Positions 22,902-34,872 of a stretch of 64,000 nucleotides of DNA are shown here, in pieces. Origin of the DNA: Uloborus plumipes (lineage: Eukaryota > Arthropoda > Arachnida > Araneae > Uloboridae). The first letter of the stretch is position 1. The number at the start of each line of letters is the position of its first letter. The stretch lies in contig JAXGGA010003385.1 of NCBI GenBank assembly GCA_038373865.1, positions 1-64,000 on the forward strand. Reading direction: 5' to 3'. The notes under the pieces are model-generated. The model searched no databases and was not told the DNA's origin. It saw only the letters and a program-made list of their open reading frames with translations. The position numbers were made by a program, and so were the translations under genes.

Positions 22902-24759
22902 TCGCCACCAGAAAATTCTGGCTTGCTATACCCCCAACCCCTTAAAAATTCTAGCTGTGCTAGTTAGTGTGTTAAAGAAATATTGTCCGTTCATGTGCCA
23001 GTAGTAATTGATAATTTGACTAAGAGCTCCCGTAAATCTTTCGCAAATAGCATTTAATGGGAGTAATTGAATTTAAAATGAATCGCTACGTGATAGCCAT
23101 CTGCACGATGTATGCAAATTACGTGTTCAACTTCGTGGTTGAAGGTAGTTATAATGAATGCATAACAATAGTTATAAATTTTATATTTGTACTGTGTAAA
23201 AAAGGGAAACTGACCATGTCTGTGCTTTATTTGCCAAATTTAGTTTTATATGAATTATATTTCCCTTTTAAATGCCGCGGAATCAAACTTCGATGAGACA
23301 TTAATTGTTAAAGATATTTGTCATGGCATTGGTGAATCTTGTTCAAGAAATGTCTTTGTAGAGTTGTTGATATCATCTGACAGGATAACAGACCAGGTAA
23401 TTATTTGTTTCCTTTGGCAAAAGTAAATCAGAAATGTTTTTGATGCTGGGTATATATGTGTTAGTATTGGCAATGAATAAACATATTTTTGGTATTATTT
23501 TCAATTATATTTAAAAAGTATGCAGGTTTTCTCTTTGGTATGGTGTTAATGAACAATGGCACTCTCATGTCTTGTCTTTTCTATGAAAAGTAAACTATTT
23601 CTCCAGTCATTGTCAAATTCTATGGTACATGGCAGCCTTTGTTGGCACCGTGTCTTTATATTTCATGATAGCTCTCATCAAAAGCGTAAACGGTGGATCT
23701 TAAAAGCATGGAATTCAATGGAACAGGGATTGAAGGGTCAAATTACGCGTAGACCGTGAAAATGAATCGAACGAACAGAGTTTTAAAAGTCATTGTTCAG
23801 TATTTTCAGATTAACATATTCCAAGACAAAGTTACAGACTATAAAACATACATAGTTTGATAAACTATATTTGCTATAGAGTACAAATGCAATAAAGGAA
23901 CCTCAAACCTTAAAAGTTTGGCGTTTTGCATAAGAAAATATATTACTGAACAAAAAAAAAAAAAAAAAATCAAAAATGTTCTACTTTGTGAAACTTTGCG
24001 AAAAGTCTTGAAGTTCTAATTATTTAAATTAAATTTAAAAATCCCTTCCTCTCAATATAATTTAAAATAAGTTTCTTCAGAAAACTCCTTTTTTTGGAAA
24101 ACTGTCTCTTTGTAACAAGAAAAAAACTACCGAGTGCTGTTTGTGAAGTTTGGGAAAAAGTATTTTTCTCATCAAAAAAAAAAAAAAATTATATATATAT
24201 ATAAATCATAGTGCTGATCACATTTTTTGGAGAGCTAACTGAAAAGATTTGCCTAACGGAAGATGACGAGCGTCAAAAAATAAGGAAATAAATTAATAAA
24301 ATAGAAATAAAAATAATGAATGTGTCAAAAATACAACTGAATTTTGTTACTTTTAATGGCAAAGGGGCATCTAGAATCTATGTACAGTTGTCGTAATGTA
24401 CTACATTTAAAATTGCTATAGTGTGTCGAATAACATGATGTGTCAGACTAACGCTAGGAAAGTTTTTAGAATTCTACTGCAGAAATAGTAGTATTCTAAA
24501 AAATGAATCTTAAAACATAATCTTTGCAAGAAATAATTAAGCTCAGAAATATAGTTAATTTTTTAGCGCTTACTAATGGTATTGTTGCATTAAAAATTTA
24601 TATTGCACCCTATCGTAAGAAGATGCCTAACAGGAAAGTAATTTGAGTCAAAAATGTCATCTAAAACAATTTGTGTCAAAACTTACTGTAATAAACTCAT
24701 AATATCCCGCAAAACGCCCGATGGTTAGTCCGATTATTATCCCTTACTAGCACTAGTTA
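22902..24759. other. AT-rich, no feature seen
   Basis: ORFs of 60-80 codons at 23057-23296 and 23556-23759 show no recognisable domain. Poly-A at about 23950-23970 and a short AT microsatellite near 24190. Possible intron or intergenic DNA. Confidence 0.4.
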
Positions 24760-25165
24760 GGAGACGGCTACTCATTTTTCAATATCAAGTTTACTTCCAC
24801 GAAAACACCATCAATATTCAGTGCTATTGGATGCGCGTCATTTGGTGAAGGAAACTTTACCAAAGTGAAAAAAAACCGGAGCCCCAAGTTCAACTGGAAT
24901 CCGTCAAAGCCGCCAACAGTTATTGCTCGAACCACAAGGAAACAGATACCATAATGACAGCGATTATCGGATGGCACAGGCGGACCATCACTCACTGGGG
25001 CCGCCCCGTGCCCGGAGCGCCCCACGAAAAGGAGGGCATTGACCATGGGGCTATCAAAAAGCGGCCGCCCCATTCTCCTCTTTCGCGGTCTGAGGACGTC
25101 ATCTTCTGAAAGTCTCCGCTGTGCCTCCTCCGATAACAGGAGTTGGAGTATTAAAGGGGAAAAGT
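24760..25165. other. GC-rich unique block, candidate conserved or regulatory element
   Basis: Base composition shifts sharply here (for example GGGGCCGCCCCGTGCCCGG near 24998). It shows none of the TIRs, tandem repeats or cross-copies that mark the TEs. A 101-codon minus-strand ORF spans it, but without domain features or splice sites I can defend. It could be a conserved non-coding element or an exon of an unrecognised gene. Confidence 0.3.
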
Positions 25166-25312
25166 TCGGATGATGCCACTTTCTATCTTTGTCATTTTCT
25201 ACCGCGGAACATGTACTCCAGAATTTAAACCCTTTGACTGCTCATTTTTTTAATGAATAAGTCCCTTAAAATATGCAGTTTCCGTATGTATTCGTATGAA
25301 AAATATAAAATA

Positions 25313-25724
25313 CTAGCTTATTACCCGGGGTTGCCCGGGTGCTTATTAATGCAACATATCTAATTTTTATTGTTTTCGACTTATTCCATGCTAAAATGAA
25401 GTAGGCAAACCTTAAATTGATAATTTATTGTTAATCGTAATCTTTGTTGGAAAATACTGATATTTAAATGTGTTAAATTTTATCAATTTGTATGCTTATC
25501 TCTATTACTCTATTTAAAATTGAAAGAAAATGGCCATTTTGAGACAAAATTTAAATTTCGAGCTTTTTGGATTTTTTTAAAATTTCAAAACCCCGCCTAT
25601 ATGAATTCTAAAACATCAAGGACCCCCTGCGCCAAGTTTGATTAAAATCCGACGAAAACTGGATTTGTATAAGGAACAAACATACAAACATATATACATA
25701 CATACATACATACATTAAATATAT

Positions 25725-25735
<11 letters not shown>
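25313..25735 (-). mobile_element. Helitron-like element, minus strand, copy 2
   Basis: On the minus strand it ends with an ACCCGGGCAACCCCGGGT hairpin, six bases and CTAG followed by T, the Helitron 3' pattern with no target duplication. The other end is a TACA microsatellite leading into GATA repeats (25679-25752). Body homologous to 18073-18450. Non-autonomous. Confidence 0.65.

Positions 25736-25753
<18 letters not shown>
25679..25753. repeat. compound microsatellite (TACA)n-(GATA)n
   Basis: ACATACAAACATATATACATACATAC followed by about seven GATA units. It abuts the 5' end of the minus-strand Helitron-like element. The 108-codon minus-strand ORF that reads through it is an artefact. Confidence 0.9.
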
Positions 25754-25755
<2 letters not shown>

Positions 25756-26000
25756 TGTACAAAATTTACTCAAATTACATAAGAAATTATGCTTAGCAGA
25801 ATATAATAATGCAGTATAATAATGAAAGAAAATTATAGATAAGTAGCAAGAGGGAAAGAATCTTTTGAAACAAAAAGTGTTTGTCCTTATTTCTCTTTTA
25901 CCGAGATAAAACGTCTTTAAATCCAACAAAATTTTAAGAAAAGCTCCAAATTTCAAGACTTTGCACAAAAACCAATCTTGGCTACAGGAACAGTCCAGTC

Positions 26001-26390
26001 ATGTCTCCAGAAGTAGAGGGCTTAGCATTGTTATTAACAGTAAAAATCAACAGGAAAACTTCGTTTCCTTCTGTAGTCCGCATAAAAGCACCCAATTTTG
26101 ACATCCAGTTTTCGCACCAGGGGGAGGAACCTAGGTTCTATTCGAAGCGAAACTGCACTAGGAATTTAATTTTTCCAAGAGACACTCCATGCCAAATGAG
26201 TACTCGAGGGATCTTTTACATGTCGCATACGACATGGATGCTGTCAATTTTTTGCATCTTAAGAATCCACCGATTAGAGCCAGGTTTGATCCTGCAAACA
26301 TACATGAAAAATCGAAATGAAATGCTTATGCCCAAGCACTACACAGCACTAATATCGCAAGAAATGAATGTCACTGAAATCATAGAATAA
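26001..26390 (+). repeat. possible SINE-like repeat; open frame of 129 codons
   Basis: The segment from about 26205 (GAGGGATCTTTTACATGTCGCATACGACATGG) to TCCACCGATTAGAGCCAGGTTTGATCCTGC resembles a repeat I recall from chelicerate genomes with a tRNA B-box-like GGTTTGATCC. The reading frame is open for 129 codons but shows no domain, and I judge it non-coding. Family assignment is weak. Confidence 0.3.
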
Positions 26391-26852
26391 CCTATACTTC
26401 CCTTATACACATTTACAAACGTATCCGTCTCTCTCTTTATTATTATCTTCCTTTTCAATTTAATTGAAAGCGACACACATAATAGTTACAAAATAAACTT
26501 CCATAAAATTCACTTACAGAAGCAGTGGAAAAAAAGTCGTCTGAGAAATATTGTGGTACAGATTAAATGAAAGTGTCAGGATCAGTTTCCAAATGTTAAG
26601 AAAGCTACGGAAAGTGCTGTGACAACAACGGAAATAGGTGTGAAAAAATCAGAAAAGACGTAAACGGAAGCAAAAAAGTAATCCATTTGAGCCCGGAGCT
26701 ATTTGTTTTCGAGGATAAAAATGCCAGTGTGAGGGAGAACTAAAAAATCACGCCAACAACTGGGGGTATGACATTTTTAGGTCTCGCCCTTTTATTTTTG
26801 TAAAAGAAAGTTGAGAATAGTAACTTATGAAAAAGTATTGAAAAAATATATA

Positions 26853-27328
26853 CAGTAGTGTGGCAATTAATTGATAAATGCTTTTTTTATTCGTTTTATC
26901 ACACGAAAGCCTACGAATAAGCACTCAAAATCAACTTAGAGTTTAAACGGCAGTTTATATCAAACTAATAGATATTTGTACGCATCTGGTAAGTCGCAGG
27001 TATGTGAATTCTTTCACCAAGTCCGGAAACTCACCGGACCTAAATCCGATTGAAAATTTGCGGGCTATCGTTAAAAAACATCTTCATAAATTTGACAGTT
27101 CAACGATGGAAAAGCTAATTCTATCTGTTTTTGACATCTGGTACAAATACTCTGAAATCAAAACTATATGTGCCAATCTAGTACGGCCATGTAAAACGTG
27201 TCTGTGATGCTATTAAGTCTCTAGGAGGTCATATCAGTTATTAGTTTAAAATTTATTCATGGAAAATTTGAATAAAACTGATTTTTTGGAAAAAAAAATG
27301 CTTTTCTCAATTAATTGCCACAGTACTG
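26853..27328 (+). mobile_element. internally deleted Tc1-type transposon
   Basis: The ends are CAGTAGTGTGGCAATTAATTG and an inverted CAATTAATTGCCACAGTACTG, 26 of 29 bases matching, with TA on both sides (26851-26852, 27329-27330). Only 476 bp remain, enclosing a transposase tail. Confidence 0.8.
27025..27242 (+). pseudogene. Tc1 transposase C-terminal remnant
   Basis: Reads NSPDLNPIENLRAIVKKHLH, containing the SPDLNPIEN motif with the third catalytic acidic residue (E) of Tc1 transposases, then DIWYKYSEIKTICANLV. After a frameshift near 27190 it continues KRVCDAIKSLGGHISY to a TAG stop. The DNA-binding domain and both catalytic aspartates are missing, so it is dead. Confidence 0.8.
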
Positions 27329-30300
27329 TATATCGCATGAGGTAAAATCGCAGGAATAATACGATTTCATTACTAATACTGCTGTATTAAATCCTCATTG
27401 ATGTAATAAACAAATTATTTGAATAAATGTTATTGATGACAATAGTGGTGATCTTTCCTGAAATGGAGTGTATGGCTTTTTGGGAGTTCAAAGGGAATGT
27501 TACCTATAAAGGGCTCGGCTCATAATAGAACTTACTTGTTTATGGACATACTATAGTCTGATTTTTTTTAAATAGACGCATCAAGGTCACAAATTTTTCT
27601 TCGTCTCCATGGAAACTAGGTTTTTGAATTAGGTTTTCATGAAGATGACGCAAAATATAATAATCTTGATACGCACATTTTAAAGTAACATACTAATGGA
27701 CACAATATGGCTTTAAAACGGAAGGTTAAAACAAAGAGGGGTCCGGGGGGACCAGCTCTCTGCCCCTGTACTTTTTTGCTCTAATGTAATAAATAATTCC
27801 TTGACTAATTGAGGTTTGTTATTGCTCCCTCCCCCCTCTTTTTTTTTACAGAAAACTCTCCTTTACTGTTTTTTGTTATCTAGATATTTAAAATGCGTAG
27901 GAGAGAGTTAGGAGGAAAGGAATACAGAGGGGGAGGGAGAGAGGAACAGGATTTAAGCTGAAAACAAAATGTGAAAAATTACTTCTAGCTTATCTTGCAG
28001 ATGTAGTTGATTAGAAGCAAGCAGGAGTTTAAAGCTACTACATCAATCAGACTACCTAGATGTAATTTTTCACATTTTATTTCGGCCCTCCGACCCCACC
28101 CTTTTGGTCACTCTCTCTCTCTTCTCATCTTCTCAACTCTCTTATGTGTGGCAAGAAAAGGGCCTTTATTTATTTTCCTCCGTTAGTAGCTATCTGTCTG
28201 TATATTTAATTATTTAACTAAAATTTTCATTACTCTTGTGAATCAATTTTACTTCAGAATTAGGTCATTGCTACTATTATTAATGAATTAATGAAGCTTT
28301 TGTTACACTCCTTCCCCCCTTTGAGGAACAAAGATTTTCATATCTTTTAGAGGTTAAAAATCATCATATTTGTTTCAGAAATAAAATTTCGTGAAAATTT
28401 CGATTTTCACTTTCAATGTTTCGAATTTTTCATTACATTTTCAGCAAACAAACTTTGTTATTGCCAATTTTTAACAAACTAACCTAGTCATTGATTCTTT
28501 ATTAGTTCAAAAATTTTTGACGCATTTCACAGAGTTTTTGTTGCCCTATTATTTCTTAAAAAGTAAAATCTGTCACAGCGTTTAGCACTTTTGGTCATAA
28601 CGCAGTTCATCAACTAAATTTCTTCATTTCCCTGTAAAACTTTCTGTGAAAATGAAGCACAGCTTTTAAAAATTTTGATATCATAAAATTTATTCTAAAG
28701 TTTTATTAATAACTGAAATTTCGAGGCAATTTTTGCAAAAAAGTATGTGGAATAATATTTCTAACACAAGAAAAGTCGCTCAGTTTAACGTAGTTTAATA
28801 GCCACGAATTAATATTAAAATTAGGTAACAAAAGGTGTTTATACAATGACAGCAATTTTTAAGGATAAGATCAGAGAGCGAGTTATTTTGAATGCATCAA
28901 TGCTTTAGCAGTTCAGAATTATTCGTAGATGTATTGTAAATTTTAAAATAGTGAAAAACAAAACAACTTGAATAGAAAAACATTCTTTTCTCCCAATTTT
29001 CAAAGAAGTAAAAATAACGCATCCTTTCGTTAGAAAACAAATCTACAATTTTTTTCTTCTTTTCGTAAAAGAAAAGGAAAATAATAATTCCGAAAAAGAT
29101 TTGCTTTATGCTTAATTTTTATCGCTATTTTTGCAGAAGTTATCCATTTTTAGAATCGAGCTTTTTTGTTGAAATCGTATATAACATTACAGACATCAAA
29201 AGAAAAAGTAAGAGAAGTTTCTTCTTCCGAGTCAATGGGGGAAAAACATTTCAGATTTTTTTTTTCTCCCAGTTCTCGTCTGTTAATAAAAATAACTAAA
29301 CTGCGAGTTCACAGCCAGCAGAGTAATTCTTGCTTATTTTCTCAGGAGCATTTTGAGCATAATACTAGGCACTTTCTCTTGATTTAAACTTGACTTAATG
29401 CCTTGTTCCGTACATTTTTGACAACGTTATGCAAACATTTCTATTTTCACAGAAGTACGTGACGCAACAAGTTCTTTAAAAAAGAAAACACCAAGTTTAT
29501 TTATATATTGAAGCTGAACTTAAGGTCTAGCTTTCATTATAAGTTTGAGACCATACTAATACTAAAAATATTTCGACTTGTTTTAATACTTTGATACTGA
29601 AAATTAAAACAATAGTCTAAGATTTTTTTTTTGGAAGAATCTTTTTCTTTTCTTTTCTGTTTTTTTTTTTTTTTTTTTTTTCAAATTTAAATGTTTGCAA
29701 AAGTGCAAAAAATTCTGATATTTTCTTTTCCTTCATGGAAAAAAAAGTTTCTGAAAAACTTGTTAATTAGTTTCTAAGAATTTGGAGCTTCATTTCTGAA
29801 AAAAAAAAAAAGGAATCTGCAAGATTAAGCAAATGTATTTTCGATGTTGAATTTTGGCTAACGGCGTGACGAAAAAAAAAAGAAAAAGTCTGTGTCGTTT
29901 CGTGACAATTCCGCTCTGATTTTGTAAAGTAGTAAGTTGTTTTTTCCTTCAATTTCTGTTCTTATTAATTTTGGTCATAGCCTACTCATCTTATTAATTC
30001 ATCAGTTCGCTCCTGGTTAGTGAGTGATTGCTACAATGAAATCATTTTTAAATTTAATCCACTCATAGTTTTCAACTCTTTAAGCATTCGTCTGCAAAAG
30101 TCTGTAAGTACTCCAGCCAATCCTGGTAAATAAAAATTTGTTATATTAATTCATTTGGTGATAATATGATTCTACAATAATGTCGATATCATTTGACACT
30201 GTTCGAATTGTTATGGTATTTTGTTTTCACATAGATTCACGCGCTTCATAACATTATAGTATGGTTGCACATTCGGTGCAATTTATTTTCACAACGGGGG

Positions 30301-31630
30301 CAAAATAATTTAAGAACCGAGTAAGTGAAGTAAGAAATATAGTTAGGCCTTTAACGCACATGAAGCATCAGAAGCAATGGGTTAAAAGCAACACACGTTA
30401 TTTCCAAAATTAAACATTTGCATATAACTTGTACACATGATAGAAAAATACCTTCTCTGTTCTGTTTCAAGACAATACTAGTAGTCCTGGTAGGTAATGC
30501 TGCACAGCAGGATTTAGAAAAACTTGGCAATGAAAGACGGTTTTGAACTTTACAAAAATTTAAAAAAAACTTAAAAGTCCACTTTTTATTAAGTTGCTTC
30601 TCATTGCCTCAGATAAACTTGGCTTTCAAAAAAAATAAAAATCCACGTGTGTTTATTCTTAAAAGTACCTTTAATAGCCAGAAAGTCATTTGTTGTGAGA
30701 ATCAAGCATTTAAAAACATTTCTTACTAACCGTACCCATATAGAGACGTAACAGCTGGTAAAATATTTCTGGTAGTCCACCTGAATCATTGTCAATAAAG
30801 TTAGAAACAAAATGCACATAGTCAACTGGGCTTATAAGCTAGTCTTAACTGATTGTCATTTTCAGGATGTCCCCTAAAATGTCCCTAAATTTGTCCCCTA
30901 AGAGTTCTGAGCCGATATTTGTCTTAACGCATGCGCTTTGCCAAGCATACCCCAATCATTTCAACTCTTGGTGGAACTTTACGCAGGCTGCATAAAACTT
31001 TCCTCCAACAATTAGTTATCTTAAAATTAGAACAGCTCGCTCCAGAAGTTGTGTAACATTACAACCATCAACAATGGTACCCTTTCTCAATTTTTATAGT
31101 GTTTTTTTGTTGTTAAAAATTTGTTTTAATACACCAAGAAAATGAATTTTGATTTTATTACCGCTCTTCTATAATCGTTACAACTTGACAGGTTGAGGTC
31201 TTTGCTTAGTTGCAGGAATACGAATCAGGGTTGCTGTATTCCAGAACGATATAGAATATATTTAAGCTCTTTATAATACTTTATTCTCTTAATCTATCCA
31301 GCACTTTAGAATGGCATAATTTTATTCCTACTTCATTTACGATATTTTTGAGTTCAAAACTATTCCTACTGCAGTTTAAAAATCTAAACTATTTACAATC
31401 ACAAATGAACACGTCTTCCACGATGTGTCATGTTCTTCCAAACATCAGACGCCGTTTTTTCATTGATACACTAACCTCTCCCTGTTTAAAACTTCTTGCA
31501 ATCCTTCTTCCTTACTATTCTCTCGTCTCTTAAACCGTGCAATTAACTCCAGAACAAGCTTCTCCTTGTCAAGATTAATTAAACATGGATAAAAACTTTG
31601 CAACACCGATTGAATGGAAATTAACATATC
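27329..31630. other. long AT-rich region without genes
   Basis: No TE ends with target duplications and no protein motif found. Notable only for a hairpin at about 27967-28080 (AAAATGTGAAAAATTAC arms), purine-rich 27895-27950, CT-rich 28105-28140 and a T22-like tract near 29660. Many 60-75 codon ORFs on both strands are chance. Confidence 0.4.
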
Positions 31631-31639
31631 TCCACAAAA

Positions 31640-31835
31640 CTGAATGGCTATAAGTCAGTGGAAAAGGGACTGCTGGATCGTTTGACAAAGACGAATTACT
31701 CTGGGGTGGGTCGCAATCGATTTCTCCCGGAGGAATTGATTATCGATACTCCGTTCGATTCAAAGATGCTTGAAAGTCATCCCGGCAATGTGGTCCCGTC
31801 GAATGTTTGCTTGTGTTGGAGGGAGTGAATAACAA
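31640..31835. other. higher-GC unique block, candidate conserved non-coding element
   Basis: A non-repetitive stretch (GGATCGTTTGACAAAGACGA, then TCGATTTCTCCCGGAGGAAT) with higher GC than its surroundings, no ORF of note and no similarity to other parts of the window. Candidate enhancer-like element only. Confidence 0.2.
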
Positions 31836-32039
31836 TGTAGAAAATTTCTGCCTTATACTTTCCGAAACTGAAGAATCCAATATTTGCTATTGCATGAAAA
31901 CTGTTGTTGGCATTTCGTTGCTGCAGTAAAAGCTCTCCCTTTTTTAGGCAATAACTTTGTTTTTGAAAGTATAAAGAAAGATCAAGTGGAAAGTATTTCT
32001 GTGGTTTAAGATCTTCAAAATAAAGAGTTTATTTATTTT

Positions 32040-32325
32040 TTAGTAGTTGCTATTGTCTTGTACCAACTTGGTTGGCCATTTGTGGTGTGATGCTTCACTT
32101 TTCCAATTATACTTTCTTTGGTGTGAAGTCCGATTTCCACAGTATACGCGATGCCACAGAAACCCGTTTATAGGTTAAGTACCAATGCACAGCACAGCAC
32201 AACACACTCACTCAAGGAAAGGATGAGAATAGGAGACAGAAAGTACTTCCATGCCCAAGCAAGGATTCGAACCCAGAACCTCCTCATCAGGTCAGACTTC
32301 TAGACAAGACCACTAGACAAGGTGT
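32040..32325 (-). mobile_element. tRNA-derived SINE with polymerase III boxes
   Basis: On the minus strand it begins with a tRNA-like head: CTAGTGGTCTTGTCTAGAAG (A-box position) and GGTTCGAATCC (B box, complement of 32267-32277). A tRNA-unrelated body follows and it ends in an A/T-rich AATAAATAAA tail near 32030-32050. The body is shared with 18660-18895. SINEs are transcribed by RNA polymerase III and mobilised by LINEs. Confidence 0.75.
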
Positions 32326-32827
32326 CTGGCAGTGGAAAGTTTTTCTGCGGTGTAATGTCAATAAAATGCAGCGTTTACTTTTTAGTTTGCTTAACAACTT
32401 ATAACTTGTTGCAAAAGCGCATGCATGCTTAGTACCAGTTAACGCTTTAAAACATGAAGTATATAGTTGTGAAACAAGTTTCGTATCATGGAAGATCTCA
32501 AAGTGCTAGAAGGTGACTGCCCAACATTGTAACATTTTCGGAAGCGGTAAAAAATCTGCAGTAAGCTATCGCTCATTTGTCAAGGCATAGACAGAACGAC
32601 AAGCAGGATACCAACAGCGTAGTCATCGCATAGTGCAGTTTTGTCTTTGTTATGGACTCATGAGTCGGGAATAATAATCGATAACGAAGATGGAGGCAAA
32701 TGTACTCTCATTGAAGTAGATATTTACTTTATTTCACTTTATTTTGCGAGTAGAACCGCTCCATTGTTTACAGATACTTGCTGGTTTTAGAAAAAAAAAC
32801 CCTTTGCCTCCAACTCGGTTACTGACT
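32326..32827. other. AT-rich spacer
   Basis: No gene seen. Leads into a hammerhead repeat whose conserved leader (CCTTTGCCTCCAACTCGG) starts near 32801. Confidence 0.4.
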
Positions 32828-32877
32828 ATTCCTAACTGATAAGTTCATAACAAGTTCGAAACTGCAGTTTCAGGATG
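32828..32877 (+). ncRNA. degenerate type I hammerhead ribozyme, copy a
   Basis: Order of elements: stem I strand TCCTAA (32830-32835), core CTGATAA (canonical CTGATGA; G8 changed to A), decayed stem II, GAAA (32858-32861), a two-pair stem III with loop TGCA, then T at the cleavage position (32869) and the stem I partner TCAGGA. Five of six stem I pairs remain. The G8 change should abolish self-cleavage. It is flanked by CTCGGTTACTGAC and ATGTCATGACCAGCTG, shared with the other copies. Confidence 0.65.
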
Positions 32878-33585
32878 TCATGACCAGCTGTTGGTATTTT
32901 GCTTGCACGAAAAATCGATTCAAAAAAATATATTTTTTTAAATTTTGTCTTGATATTTAAGAACGTGTAAGAATTTGCCTGTATGAAATCTATTTCAATG
33001 ACGTTTCTCTTAAATATTACGTTATCTTAAATTGTTATGTTTTGTAAGTTCTATGGAAAATAGTTCAGTAGATTTTGTGTATATTAATGGCAGTAATGTA
33101 TCAATACGGTCCATTAGAGACTCGAAACTGTAACTATTTTCCAAAACTTGATTAGTTTACTGTTCTACCCCCAAATATTTAGATGATTAATGGCTTTGAG
33201 TTTTCTATAAAAATTTCATCTTAAGAAAAAAGAAAGAACCTTATGAATTCAGACACTGAAGATGTGCTCAGAACATTTGTAATATTTTCAAAAAAAAAAA
33301 AAAAAAAAAGCCTTTTTTTTCTTTGTTAATTTTTTGATTCTGAAGTCTCAAAAGCGTGAGAAAAAAAGATATTCCGTTGATAACTTGCGAAACAAAATAA
33401 ATTATTCACTAAAGGGACGCATGTGCCCAGCCTCCTTAAAGGGTTAAAAAAGATAATGTGTTTGTTTTTGAACACTGAAATAAAGTAAGCCCACAAACAC
33501 GGCGAAGTAATAAATTTTCTGTAGGGTGTTTATTATTATTACTATCATTATTACTACTATATTTTTAATCATTAAAATTAATATA

Positions 33586-33892
33586 CTGTCCATCCGTGAA
33601 AGCCGGCCTAGCACTCGTGAACCATTCCACTTAAAAAAGGGGTGATGGGTTATGAGTGGCAACTTTTGGAAGTTTTCAATTTAAAACTTGCATTTGATAT
33701 CCTTTTGACATATTCAACAAAACTATGTATTTGAAATTACCATCGTTCTACGTTGTTCGATACGTTTCGATACGTTCTTATTATTCTTCCCCTTTTTGTT
33801 ATCTAACCTAACACCCCTATTTTGGTAAGATCTGAGAAGACCTGACGCATGCGTAAATAAACGGAAGGTTTTACTCAAAGAAAATCAGACAG
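33586..33892. mobile_element. TA-flanked MITE, ACTGTC family, copy 1
   Basis: Starts CTGTCCATCCGTGAA and ends ATCAGACAG with TA on both sides. The same interior (CCATTCCACTTAAAAAAGGG, CTTGCATTTG, CAACAAAACTATGTA, GACCTGACGCATGCGTAAAT) recurs at 34285, 40853 and partly at 46354 and 50455. The short CTGTC inverted ends and TA flank suggest a Tc1/mariner-type MITE. The sequence just left of it (TAATAAATTTTCTG, GGGTGTTTATTATTATTA) is shared with copy 2. Confidence 0.6.
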
Positions 33893-33944
33893 TAAATAGG
33901 ATTATTGCATCGTAACGTGTTTGTTTCGGATTAGATGATCAATT

Positions 33945-34115
33945 TACAAGTCCCCCCCCCATCCTCCGCTATTGGGTAAAACGCTTCCGTATCCCTGCGC
34001 CCCTATAAAGACGATAAATGCCTGCAACTCGACCACCCGCGAGACCATAAAATTCTCGTTACGAGCCCGGAATATGGTCCATTAAAATACCGCCGGAAAA
34101 TCACGCGCTCGTTTA
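33945..34115. other. higher-GC unique block, candidate conserved non-coding element
   Basis: Lies between two MITE copies. Non-repetitive and CpG-containing (CTGCGCCCCTATAAAGACG, CCACCCGCGAGACC, ACGCGCTCGTTTATTATGAA). It contains a TATAAA-like word and homeodomain-type TTTATTATG and ATTA cores. No ORF. Candidate regulatory element or small promoter; inference only. Confidence 0.25.
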
Positions 34116-34284
34116 TTATGAAATGCAATATTCGTCTAAAATGCTGTTCTTTTTATTAAGTACGGAAATAAAGAGTGTTTTTAATTTAGGAAGCACTCTC
34201 ATCGCGATTAAGTAATAAATTTTCTGCAGGGTGTTTATTATTATTATTACTATTATTATAATTGTAATCATTATAATTAACATA

Positions 34285-34579
34285 CTGTCCGTCCGAGAAT
34301 CGTGAACCATTCCACTTTAAAAAGGGGCGATGGGTTGTGAGTATGAACTTTACGAAGTTTTCAATCTGAAACTTGCATTTTTGCTATCCTTTTGACACAT
34401 TCAACTAAACTATGTATTTGAAATTGGCATTGTACTGCGTTGTAGGATACGACTTAAAATGCTTCTTATTATTCTTCCCTTTATTGTTATCCTACCTATC
34501 ACTTCTATTTTAGTAAGATCAGAGAAGACCTGACGCATGCGTAAATGCGCGGAAGGCTTTACCTAAGAAAATCAAACAG
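34285..34579. mobile_element. TA-flanked MITE, ACTGTC family, copy 2
   Basis: CTGTCCGTCCGAGAATCG to AATCAAACAG with TA on each side. Colinear with copy 1, including CATTCCACTTTAAAAAGGGG and GACCTGACGCATGCGTAAAT. The left flank is also shared with copy 1, so the two may derive from a local duplication. Confidence 0.6.
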
Positions 34580-34797
34580 TATATATTATTTCTCTAGCTT
34601 GTTTCTGTTACCATGGCAGATCTTCCTTATTTCTTTATCAAATTCCGTGATTTACTCCTCACTTTAAGCAAATTGTTCCAGCCACAGACGAAAAATAGAC
34701 CCGCGGTCTAAAAATTGTCCCCCCCCCCCTCCCCGTCAAAACACCGTTTTTTTTTTTTAAATGCCACCTTACTTTAAGAAATAGCTTCCGAAAATTA

Positions 34798-34872
34798 AGA
34801 CACTTTGGTGCGGTTGGTAGAGCGTCGTGATTAAAATGGGAAGGGTATGAATTCGGATCTGGGTTGAAAATT
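34798..34872 (+). repeat. tRNA-like SINE head fragment
   Basis: Contains GGTTGGTAGAGCG, an A-box-like word, and about 35 bases later GTATGAATTCGGATC, a decayed B box. The spacing suits a tRNA-derived SINE or tRNA pseudogene. No acceptor stem or cloverleaf can be closed, so it is not a functional tRNA. Confidence 0.4.

Noticed and set aside
25679..25753. telomere-like or functional repeat
   Set aside because: TACA and GATA units are ordinary microsatellites at the end of a Helitron-like element.
26001..26390. 129-codon open frame as a gene
   Set aside because: No homology or domain, and part of it resembles a SINE-like repeat with a B-box-like word.
34798..34872. functional tRNA gene
   Set aside because: A- and B-box-like words are present, but no acceptor or anticodon stem can be closed and the B box is decayed; called a SINE fragment instead.
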